Under the pieces are notes generated by a model that was not told where the DNA came from, made no database searches, and saw nothing but the letters and a program-made list of their open reading frames with translations. A program made the translations under genes and the position numbers. This document shows positions 1-5,011 of a DNA stretch of 5,507 nucleotides, in pieces. Source of the stretch: Chloroflexota bacterium (lineage in GTDB: Bacteria; Chloroflexota; Limnocylindria; Limnocylindrales; CSP1-4); NCBI GenBank assembly GCA_029858845.1, contig JAOUEG010000139.1, positions 1 to 5,507 of the forward strand, read 5' to 3'. The first letter of the stretch is position 1. Every line of letters starts with the position of its first letter.

Positions 1-266
1 AAGGACAGGCATGCCCCGTCGGTCGCCAGCGGTCCCTTGAAGTAGTGGACGAAGCCGGCGGACCCGCTGGCCTCCTCGTGCGCGCGATCGTCGTACGCCT
101 TCAGGGTGCCCTCGTCGGCGTCCGGATGGCGGACGGAGCGGAAGACGACCATGTACCACTCGCCCTCGCCGAGCGCCTCGCCGGCGGCCGACCAATCGAA
201 CGCGTCCGCGACGGGCAGGGCCGCGTAGCCATCGGAGAGCGGCGTCAGGGCATCCAGGGCGTCCAT
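1..266 (-). CDS. Uncharacterised small protein, N-terminal part (C-terminus beyond window)
   Basis: An open frame reads leftward from an ATG at 266-264 and leaves the window after 88 codons without a stop. It begins MDALDALTPLSDGYAALP, continues through a block around WYMVVFRSVRHPDADE (about residues 37-52) and ends FVHYFKGPLATDGACLS. There is no signal peptide or membrane helix. Alternating hydrophobic and charged residues with aromatic clusters suggest a small soluble alpha/beta protein. The pattern looks to me like a conserved hypothetical family, but I cannot name it and assign no function. The ATG is chosen because a TTGACA/CATATT promoter ends 10 bases before it and no Shine-Dalgarno sequence is present; in-frame TTG (278) and GTG (287) codons upstream lie in or before the -10 box. 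It follows the IclR gene on the same strand with an 82-base gap, so it is a plausible target of that regulator. Coding status is well supported by codon bias; identity is unknown. Confidence 0.75.
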   Translation of the reverse strand, partial: MDALDALTPLSDGYAALPVADAFDWSAAGEALGEGEWYMVVFRSVRHPDADEGTLKAYDDRAHEEASGSAGFVHYFKGPLATDGACLS

Positions 267-276
267 CGGTGGACGC

Positions 277-305
277 AATATGCTCACGGGCGCCCCGATT
301 GTCAA
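277..305 (-). promoter_or_regulatory. Sigma70-type promoter for the 1-266 gene, near-leaderless
   Basis: On the minus strand there is a perfect -35 box TTGACA (305-300), a spacer of exactly 17 bases and a -10 box CATATT (282-277, four of six consensus matches). The start codon at 266 follows after only 10 bases, so transcription should begin near 268-271 and give a 5' leader of about 0-5 nucleotides. The missing Shine-Dalgarno sequence agrees with this. Boxes and spacing are read directly; the start site is inferred. Confidence 0.6.
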
Positions 306-310
306 ATTGC

Positions 311-326
311 GGAAGCGGTTGCTTCC
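311..326. promoter_or_regulatory. Perfect 6-bp inverted repeat, candidate operator upstream of the 1-266 promoter
   Basis: GGAAGC (311-316), four bases GGTT, then GCTTCC (321-326) form a perfect dyad between the IclR stop codon and the -35 box at 300-305. Relative to the inferred start near 270 it spans about -41 to -56, a usual place for an activator site. GGAA...TTCC arms recall the IclR box of E. coli (GGAAA..TTTCC), although the spacing here is wider. Alternatively, read on the minus strand, it is a weak terminator hairpin of the IclR gene, followed by GCAATTT. Confidence 0.4.
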
Positions 327-348
327 ACATGGCAGGAGTGGATGGAGA

Positions 349-1104
349 TCAGCGTTCGCCGGCGGGCTGGAGTGCGCGACCGATGGCGGCAGCCGCGTCG
401 GCCAGGACCCGGGTGGACCGGCCGCGCCAGGCCGGCGTGGCGCGCGCGCTCGGCGCGACGACGGCGAGCGCCGCCACGATCCCATCGTCGCGCAGGACCG
501 GAGCGGCGATCGTGACGATCCCCGGCGCCGGAGTCTCCTCGCCGATGGCGTTCCCCTCGGCGGCGATCACGACCAGTCGGGCGCGCAGCGCCCCACCGTC
601 GGACGTCACGCCGAGGATCTCCTCCTGGACGTCGGGTGGGGCGTAGGCCAGCAGGACGTGGGCGATCGGACCGACGTCGAGGGGCGCGGCCGAACCGGGC
701 TCCATGGCCACCCGGAGCGCGTGCTTCGATGGCTGCTGGTGCAGGCAGACCGCGGCGAGCCCTACCCGCCGGCTGATGACCGCCGTCTCACCGGTCTCCT
801 CCACGAGCATCGCCAGGATGGGATCCGCACGGCGGATGAGCTCCTCGCTGCTGACCGTGGACCCGCCGCCGATCAGGAGCCGCGGACCGAGTCGGTAGCC
901 GCCCCCACGCCGGTCCACGAACCCGAATTCGGCCAGCGTCCGGAGGTAGCGGTAGGTCGTCGAAAGCGGTGTCTCCAGCAGGCTGCTGAGTTCGTCCGCC
1001 CGGATCTCGCCGCGATCCGCGATGGTCAGGAGCACGCGCAGGCCGCGGGCGAAGGACGTGTCCTCCCCGGCTTCCTCAGGCGGGCGATCGCGAGCCGTGG
1101 TCAT
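349..1104 (-). CDS. IclR-family transcriptional regulator
   Basis: The product is 251 residues, the normal IclR-family length. Residues about 16-75 form the winged helix-turn-helix: FARGLRVLLTIAD is the first helix, ADELSSLLETPLSTTYRYLRTL the HTH with its recognition helix near 47-58, and FGFVDRRGGGYRLGPRL the wing. Residues about 85-250 are the IclR effector-binding domain, including LVEETGETAVISRR, AVCLHQ, the PLDVGPIAHVLLAY segment and GIVTIAAPVLRDDGIVAALAV. Family members are cytoplasmic dimers or tetramers that bind small catabolic metabolites and repress or activate nearby genes, sometimes themselves. The frame is open to an ATG at 1224, but that would run through the 1133-1164 hairpin and into the preceding gene. 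ATG 1104 puts the HTH at the usual distance from the N-terminus; ATG 1119 is a second choice. Neither has a strong ribosome site. The ligand cannot be read. Candidate targets are the small downstream gene, the transporter operon and the MR/MLE gene. Confidence 0.92.
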   Translation of the reverse strand: MTTARDRPPEEAGEDTSFARGLRVLLTIADRGEIRADELSSLLETPLSTTYRYLRTLAEFGFVDRRGGGYRLGPRLLIGGGSTVSSEELIRRADPILAMLVEETGETAVISRRVGLAAVCLHQQPSKHALRVAMEPGSAAPLDVGPIAHVLLAYAPPDVQEEILGVTSDGGALRARLVVIAAEGNAIGEETPAPGIVTIAAPVLRDDGIVAALAVVAPSARATPAWRGRSTRVLADAAAAIGRALQPAGER

Positions 1105-1132
1105 GAGCGTTCCGTCCATACCCGCTGCACGG

Positions 1133-1164
1133 TCGAGGCCCGCCCGTCGCCGGGCGGGCCTCGA
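1133..1164 (-). terminator. Perfect 14-bp GC-rich hairpin, probable end of the transporter operon
   Basis: Bases 1133-1146 pair without mismatch with 1151-1164 around a 4-base loop (TCGC at 1147-1150). The hairpin starts 27 bases past the stop codon of the binding-protein gene and ends before the IclR start at 1104, as expected for a transcription end or an mRNA 3' stabiliser. No T-run follows on either strand, so it is not a classical intrinsic terminator. GC-rich bacteria often use such hairpins without a U-tract, so termination is likely but not proven. Confidence 0.65.
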
Positions 1165-1190
1165 GCCGATCCGTGACGAAGATCGTCGTC

Positions 1191-2111
1191 CTAGGAGGAG
1201 AGGAGACCCTTGTCCGTCAGCCACTGGCGGGCGACGTCCTGGATGTCCTCGTTATCCACGGCCACCTTGACGCCGAGCGCCGTGAGGTCCTCGGTGGTCA
1301 TCTTGGCCGACACCTCGTCGAGCAGCTTGGCGAAGGCGTCGCGATCCACCTTGGCAAGGTAGTCCTCGCGGACGACCGGGGCCAGGTTCTCGGCCGGCTG
1401 GGTATCCAGGTCGTCCTCCAGGACGACGAAGCCGAAGGTGCTGATCGCTGGTTGCGTGGAGCACAGCCAGGCGAAATCGATGGCGTTCCCGTTGAGGGCC
1501 TCGGCGATCGGGGCGTCACACGCTGCGAGGGATTCGCGCTGGGCGGGCGGGTAGGTGATCCCGTACTCCTCCAGGGCGCCCTTGCAGAGCGGATTCTCAT
1601 CGCAGTCCGGTGGGAGGCCCCACTTGAGGTCGTTCTGGACGGCCGCCAGATCGCTCATCTTGGCGAGGCTCATGCTGCTGGCCGTGTCCTGCCGCACGAC
1701 CGCGGCGTTCGTGTCCTCGCCCGGGGTGATCGCCAGCACCGTCGCCAGCTTGCCGCCATCCGGACCCTTGGTGTCGTAGATCGCCTGAAGCGCTGCTCGG
1801 TTCTGCTCGCCGTCTCCGGTGATCTGGTCCTTGTCGTAGTAGCCGAGACCGGAGCCGACGTATTCCGGCACGAGGTCCACCTGCCCGGCCTCGAAGGCGG
1901 GGGCTCGTTCCTGGCGTGATCCCAGTCCGAGGTTGCGCGTGACCTCGTAGCCGTCGTTCTCGAGGACCTGGGCATAGATCTCGGCCATCAGTTTGGACTC
2001 GTAGAAATTGTCCGAGCCGATCCGGATCGCCTCCTTGCTGCCGCCACCGGAGCACGCGGCGAGGGCCACCACCATGGCAGCACCCAGGGCCAGCACGCGG
2101 TTCATCCGCAT
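1191..2111 (-). CDS. Quaternary-ammonium/betaine-type ABC transporter substrate-binding lipoprotein (ProX/OpuCC/OsmF-like)
   Basis: The 306-residue protein has a lipoprotein signal: a basic N-terminus MRMNR, a hydrophobic stretch to about residue 19, then lipobox L-A-A-C with Cys20 as the acylated residue. The mature part has the OpuAC/ProX fold signatures: IRIGSDNFYESKLMAEIYAQVLE (29-51), GYEVTRNLGLGSR (54-66), AFEAGQVDLVPEYVGSGL (72-89), PPDCDENPLCKGALEEYGI (167-185) and the C-terminal MTTEDLTALGVKVAVDNEDIQDVARQWL. It should capture a small cationic solute outside the membrane and deliver it to the two permeases encoded upstream. Start ATG 2111 is chosen because AGGAG lies 9 bases before it; an upstream ATG at 2150 has no such site. 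Two family positions are unusual: Asp34 where GSK is common, and Val81 and Ser87 where DLYPEYTGT is common. Cys170, 176, 198 and 217 could form disulfides. It is the last gene of the operon, 134 bases after the second permease. Ligand unknown; betaine, choline or carnitine-like compounds are candidates. Confidence 0.92.
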   Translation of the reverse strand: MRMNRVLALGAAMVVALAACSGGGSKEAIRIGSDNFYESKLMAEIYAQVLENDGYEVTRNLGLGSRQERAPAFEAGQVDLVPEYVGSGLGYYDKDQITGDGEQNRAALQAIYDTKGPDGGKLATVLAITPGEDTNAAVVRQDTASSMSLAKMSDLAAVQNDLKWGLPPDCDENPLCKGALEEYGITYPPAQRESLAACDAPIAEALNGNAIDFAWLCSTQPAISTFGFVVLEDDLDTQPAENLAPVVREDYLAKVDRDAFAKLLDEVSAKMTTEDLTALGVKVAVDNEDIQDVARQWLTDKGLLSS

Positions 2112-2120
2112 CTTGCAGAT

Positions 2121-2125
2121 CTCCT
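2121..2125 (-). promoter_or_regulatory. Ribosome binding site of the substrate-binding protein
   Basis: AGGAG on the minus strand (within GAGAGGAG, 2128-2121) sits 9 bases before ATG 2111. It decides the start against ATG 2105, which would leave 15 bases, and ATG 2150, which lies upstream of the site. Confidence 0.7.
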
Positions 2126-2174
2126 CTCGATCGTTGCCATCCGCGGTCATCCCCAGCGCGACGATGGTCCGCGT

Positions 2175-2204
2175 ACCTTACCCACCCGAGCGGCCCTCGG
2201 TCCA
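2175..2204 (-). promoter_or_regulatory. Possible weak internal promoter for the substrate-binding protein
   Basis: The 134-base gap before the binding-protein gene contains TGGACC (2204-2199), 18 bases, then TAAGGT (2180-2175). TAAGGT fits the loose TAnnnT -10 pattern of GC-rich bacteria. The resulting leader would be about 57 bases. A separate promoter would explain the gap and supply extra binding protein, but the match is poor and may be chance. Confidence 0.22.
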
Positions 2205-2245
2205 GCGATCCCGCGTATCCGTGGCGCACAGCCGGAGGGGGGTCG

Positions 2246-2986
2246 CTACGCGGCGGCCTCGCCTCCGGCCGGCAGGCTCCCGCCCCGGCCGACCGCGGGG
2301 CCGCGAAGGGCCCGCGGCGTGAGGCGGCGCTGGGCCAGGGCCAGGAGACCGTCCACGACCAGGGCGAGGGTCGTCACGAGCACGGCGCCGGCGAACAACC
2401 GGTCCGGCTGGTTGCGCGAAACGCCGTCGATGATGTAGCGGCCGAGGCCGCCGCCGGACAGGATCGCGCCGATGGTCGCCGTCGCGATCACCTGGAGTGT
2501 CGCCGTCCGGAATCCCCCGACGATGATGTTGCTGGCGAGCGGCAGTTCGAGATCGCGCAGGATCTGTCGCTCGCGCAGGCCCTGACCGCGCCCCGCCTCC
2601 AGGAGATCACGATCCACCGATCGCAGGCCGGCGTAGGCGTTCACGAGGATCGGCGGGATGGCCAGGAGGGTCATGGCAAGGAAGATCGGGAGGAACGAGA
2701 GTCCGAGCGCCGGTGGGTAGCCGAGCACCGGGGCCAGATCGAGCGCGATCGGCAGGAGTGCCACCATCAGCGCGAAGGACGGCACGGCCCGACCGATGTT
2801 GGACGTGTTGATGGCGAGGTTCGCGAAACGGCCGGTGTGGCCGATGAAGAGCCCGATCGGCAGTCCGACGGCGGTCGCCGCCAGGACCGCCGCGAGCGAC
2901 AGGGCCAGATGCTCGACGAGCCGGACCGGGATCCCGTCAGGGCCCTGCCAGTTGGCCGGATCCAGGAAGAAACCGAAGACGTCCAT
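2246..2986 (-). CDS. Betaine/quaternary-amine ABC transporter permease (second, OpuCD/YehW-YehY-like)
   Basis: This 246-residue integral membrane protein belongs to the BPD_transp_1 permease family. Hydrophobic segments lie near residues 26-48 (LALSLAAVLAATAVGLPIGL), 66-85, 92-117, 152-178 and 197-218. The EAA coupling loop at 129-150 reads LEAGRGQGLRERQILRDLELPL, with E130, A131, G136 and the LP pair L148-P149 in the standard spacing; it docks on the ATPase. GFRTATLQVIATATIGAILSGGGLGRYI (158-185) is characteristic of OpuC/OpuB-type permeases. The C-terminal tail (about 222-246) is Arg/Gly/Ala-rich and probably cytosolic and disordered. ATG 2986 overlaps the TGA of the preceding permease by one base (TGATG), pointing to translational coupling; it has no strong ribosome site of its own. 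An ATG at 3019 in the same frame would overlap the upstream gene further and is not needed. It pairs with the other permease to form the channel. Confidence 0.93.
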   Translation of the reverse strand: MDVFGFFLDPANWQGPDGIPVRLVEHLALSLAAVLAATAVGLPIGLFIGHTGRFANLAINTSNIGRAVPSFALMVALLPIALDLAPVLGYPPALGLSFLPIFLAMTLLAIPPILVNAYAGLRSVDRDLLEAGRGQGLRERQILRDLELPLASNIIVGGFRTATLQVIATATIGAILSGGGLGRYIIDGVSRNQPDRLFAGAVLVTTLALVVDGLLALAQRRLTPRALRGPAVGRGGSLPAGGEAAA

Positions 2987-3657
2987 CAGGCGGTCTGCTC
3001 GGCGCGAGCGCGCGCCCACGGCGTCGCCCAGAGCTCGATCCGGACGAAGAGGATGTCGAGGCTGAACGCCAGTGCGACGGACAGCACGGCACCGAGGTAG
3101 ATCTTGGTCGGGAAGAAGGTCTGCAATCCCTCGGTGATGAACTGGCCGAGCCCGCCGAACGAGTCCCCCAGGATCGCGGCCACGGTGGCCAGGCCGACGG
3201 TCGTCACGGATGCAAGCCGGATGCCCGTGATCATCAGCGGGATGGCGAGCGGCAACTCCACGCGCCGGAGCCGCTCCCGGCGCGTGTAGCCCATGCCCTC
3301 GGCCGCCTCCAGGACGTCCGCGGGGACGGACTGGAAGCCCGAGACGTTGCTGCGGAAGAGGATGAGCAGCGTGTAGGTGGTCAGCGGGATGATCGCGGTC
3401 AGGAGCGACAGGCCGAAGATGGGCCGCAGGAAGGCGAAGGCCGCGATGCTCGGGATGGTATAGAGCAGGCCGGTGATGGCGGTCGTGGGTCCGTAGACGA
3501 TGGGGCGTCGGATGGCCCAGATCGCGAGGCCCAGGGAGATCACGAACCCGAGTGCCACCGGGATCGCGGTCAGCTGGAGATGCTGGAACAGGCGGACCAC
3601 GACGTCATCGAGATGGTCGCCGATCCAGGCCCAGTCGACGAGTGGCTTGTCCTCCAT
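2986..3657 (-). CDS. Betaine/quaternary-amine ABC transporter permease (first, OpuCB/YehW-YehY-like)
   Basis: This is a 223-residue membrane protein of the BPD_transp_1 family. It opens with a soluble stretch WAWIGDHLDDVVVRLFQHLQLT (9-30), typical of OpuCB-type permeases, then hydrophobic segments near 29-48, 57-79, 83-101, 138-163 and 187-207. The EAA loop at 115-138 reads VLEAAEGMGYTRRERLRRVELPLA, with E117-A118-A119, G123 and L135-P136, a near-consensus ATPase contact. Further family marks are LLYTIPSIAAFAFL and VGLATVAAILGDSFGGLGQFITEGL (154-178). Together with the second permease (2246-2986) it makes a heterodimeric pore. The ATG is 9 bases past the TGA of the ATPase gene, and the TGA overlaps the next ATG, so the three genes form one tightly packed transcript. 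There is no good Shine-Dalgarno sequence just before the ATG, so translation may rely on ribosomes leaving the ATPase gene. Confidence 0.93.
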   Translation of the reverse strand: MEDKPLVDWAWIGDHLDDVVVRLFQHLQLTAIPVALGFVISLGLAIWAIRRPIVYGPTTAITGLLYTIPSIAAFAFLRPIFGLSLLTAIIPLTTYTLLILFRSNVSGFQSVPADVLEAAEGMGYTRRERLRRVELPLAIPLMITGIRLASVTTVGLATVAAILGDSFGGLGQFITEGLQTFFPTKIYLGAVLSVALAFSLDILFVRIELWATPWARARAEQTA

Positions 3658-3666
3658 GACGGTCGC

Positions 3667-4869
3667 TCAGTCCTCGTCGCCGAACACGCCGTACATCCGG
3701 CCGTGCTCGCCTTCGCGCATGAGCCTGGCCACGCGATCCACGGTCATGACGCCCTGGCAGGCCCCCGTCCGATCCACGACGATGGCAGCCTGGACGTCCG
3801 CGTCCAGCATCATCGAGAGGGCGTCCTTGAGGGTCGTCCGGCGGTTGACGATGGGCGAGACCGGGTTGGCGAGTGCCTCGTCGAGCGTGCCGCTGGCGGG
3901 GATGTCCTCCTCGTCCACCCAGCCGAGCGGTCGATTCGCGTCGTCCACCAGCAGCAGGTAGCGGAACGGATCGGCGTGGGCCCGCCGGCGCGCATCCGCC
4001 GCATCGTCGCCCGGCCGCGCGAGGGGGACCTGGACCAGCTCGAGGTCGCCGACGCGATCGAGGGCTAGCCGCTTCAGGCCCCGGTCGTCGCCCACGAACC
4101 TGGCCACGAATTCCGACGCCGGGTTCGACAGGATCTCGGCAGGCGTGCCGAACTGGGCGAGCACCCCCCCGACCTGGAGGACGGCGACGAGGTCGCCCAT
4201 CTTGATCGCCTCGTCGATGTCATGGGTGACGAACAGGATCGTCTTGGCCAGTTCCTCCTGCAGGCGCAGGAACTCGTTCTGCAGGCGATCTCGGACGATC
4301 GGGTCGACGGCCCCGAACGGCTCGTCCATGAGCATGATCGGCGGATCCGCCGCCAGCGCCCGGGCCACGCCGACGCGCTGGCGCTCGCCGCCGGACAGCT
4401 GGCTCGGGAAGCGGTCCCGATACGTGCCGGGCTCCAGGCCCACCAGCGCGAGGAGCTCGTCCGCGCGCGCACGCAGGCGGTCCGCGTTCCAGCCGAGGAG
4501 CCGCGGGACCGTCGCCACGTTGTCCGCGATGGTCTGGTGCGGGAAGAGGCCGACCTGCTGGATGACGTAGCCGATGCTCCGCCGCAACTCCGTGATGTCG
4601 CGAGTCGCCGCATCCACGCCGTCGATGAGGATGCGCCCGCTGGTCGGCTCGATGATCCGGTTGACCATCTTGAGCGAGGTCGTCTTCCCACACCCCGACG
4701 GGCCGACCAGCACGCAGATCTTGCCGGCAGGGACCTTCAGCGACAGGTCGTTGACCGCTCCCGGGGTCTTGGTCGAGGTGCCGCCCCGCCGCTTGACCGG
4801 GGCGTCGTAGCGCTTGGTGACATGCTCGAACTCGACGACCGCGGCACGATGTGCAGGCTGATCGGCCAT
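3667..4869 (-). CDS. Betaine/quaternary-amine ABC transporter ATPase with C-terminal CBS region (OpuCA/ProV-like)
   Basis: This 400-residue cytoplasmic ATPase powers the importer. All motifs are intact: Walker A GPSGCGKTT (56-64), Q-loop YVIQQVGLFP (101-110), signature LSGGERQRVGVARAL (158-172), Walker B IMLMDEP with Glu183 (178-184), D-loop GAVDP and switch His216 (VTHDIDEA). Residues about 300-385 carry the CBS region usual for quaternary-amine importers. The second CBS motif (about 337-384, PVSPIVNRRTTLKDALSMMLDADVQAAIVVD) is clear; the first (about 300-325, DPFRYLLLVDDANRPLGWVDEEDI) is shortened. In OpuA-type systems this module takes part in ionic-strength or cyclic-di-AMP control; whether it does so here is unknown. 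A basic insert APVKRRGGTSTKTPG (23-37) lies between the first two strands. ATG 4869 is chosen for its GAAGGAG site 10 bases upstream and because family homology begins there; the frame stays open to 5223 but only through the control region and the divergent gene. First gene of the operon. Confidence 0.95.
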   Translation of the reverse strand: MADQPAHRAAVVEFEHVTKRYDAPVKRRGGTSTKTPGAVNDLSLKVPAGKICVLVGPSGCGKTTSLKMVNRIIEPTSGRILIDGVDAATRDITELRRSIGYVIQQVGLFPHQTIADNVATVPRLLGWNADRLRARADELLALVGLEPGTYRDRFPSQLSGGERQRVGVARALAADPPIMLMDEPFGAVDPIVRDRLQNEFLRLQEELAKTILFVTHDIDEAIKMGDLVAVLQVGGVLAQFGTPAEILSNPASEFVARFVGDDRGLKRLALDRVGDLELVQVPLARPGDDAADARRRAHADPFRYLLLVDDANRPLGWVDEEDIPASGTLDEALANPVSPIVNRRTTLKDALSMMLDADVQAAIVVDRTGACQGVMTVDRVARLMREGEHGRMYGVFGDED

Positions 4870-4879
4870 CGGCGACGGG

Positions 4880-4886
4880 CTCCTTC
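4880..4886 (-). promoter_or_regulatory. Ribosome binding site of the ATPase gene
   Basis: GAAGGAG on the minus strand (4886-4880) lies 10 bases before ATG 4869. It is the strongest ribosome site in the window and fixes the start of the first transporter gene. Confidence 0.75.
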
Positions 4887-4892
4887 GGCTGG

Positions 4893-4911
4893 GTCGACCG
4901 GGCAGGTCGAC
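4893..4911. promoter_or_regulatory. Inverted repeat GTCGACC-5-GGTCGAC in the divergent control region, candidate operator
   Basis: GTCGACC (4893-4899), a five-base gap GGGCA and GGTCGAC (4905-4911) form a perfect 19-bp dyad. It lies 24-42 bases before the ATPase start, just upstream of the ribosome site. Each arm contains the palindrome GTCGAC, so the arms are also direct repeats 13 bases apart. It could bind a dimeric regulator shared by the transporter operon and the divergent MR/MLE gene, or fold as a leader hairpin. GTCGAC is not rare in GC-rich DNA, so chance is possible. Confidence 0.35.
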
Positions 4912-4993
4912 TGACGGTGTTGCTCGGCTCGCGTCGGGTGTCGGGCGACAGTAGCGCATCGGCAAGGGTGGGCGCGACCACCGCCGGGTCGGC

Positions 4994-4999
4994 GATACT
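4994..4999 (+). promoter_or_regulatory. Possible -10 box for the MR/MLE gene
   Basis: GATACT matches the -10 consensus at four of six bases and stands 12 bases before ATG 5012, which again would give a leader of only about 6 bases. There is no recognisable -35 box at the right distance (4971-4976 is GGCGCG), and no clear Shine-Dalgarno sequence. I found no convincing promoter for the transporter operon in the rest of 4870-5011. Confidence 0.25.
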
Positions 5000-5011
5000 G
5001 CGGACTCCAAG

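Noticed and set aside
342..515. Plus-strand ATG at 342 preceded by AGGAG
   Set aside because: The ribosome-site match looks good, but the product is an Arg/Pro-rich antisense read of the IclR C-terminus without family features.
1115..1120. TATGGA (minus strand) 10 bases before the IclR ATG as a -10 box
   Set aside because: It matches only three of six consensus bases, and the expected -35 position falls inside the hairpin with no match, so I do not call a promoter.
280..1176. Long plus-strand open frame opposite the IclR gene
   Set aside because: It is an Arg/Gly/Pro/Asp-rich antisense shadow of a clear IclR protein, has no recognisable motif and no ribosome site.
1105..1224. N-terminal extension of the IclR gene up to ATG 1224
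   Set aside because: It would run across the 14-bp hairpin and into the end of the binding-protein gene, and family homology begins only near ATG 1104.
1173..1919. 248-codon plus-strand open frame opposite the binding-protein gene
   Set aside because: Its sequence is the antisense shadow of the ProX/OpuCC-like gene. GC-rich codon bias keeps the opposite frame open, and no domain is visible.
2186..2200. Short CCGAG/CTCGG hairpin between the second permease and the binding-protein gene
   Set aside because: The stem is five pairs with no T-run, and such stems are expected by chance in DNA this GC-rich.
3580..4914. Plus-strand open frames opposite the ATPase (3580-4068 and 4222-4914)
   Set aside because: Both mirror the ATPase coding sequence, whose Walker, signature and CBS motifs on the minus strand are unambiguous.
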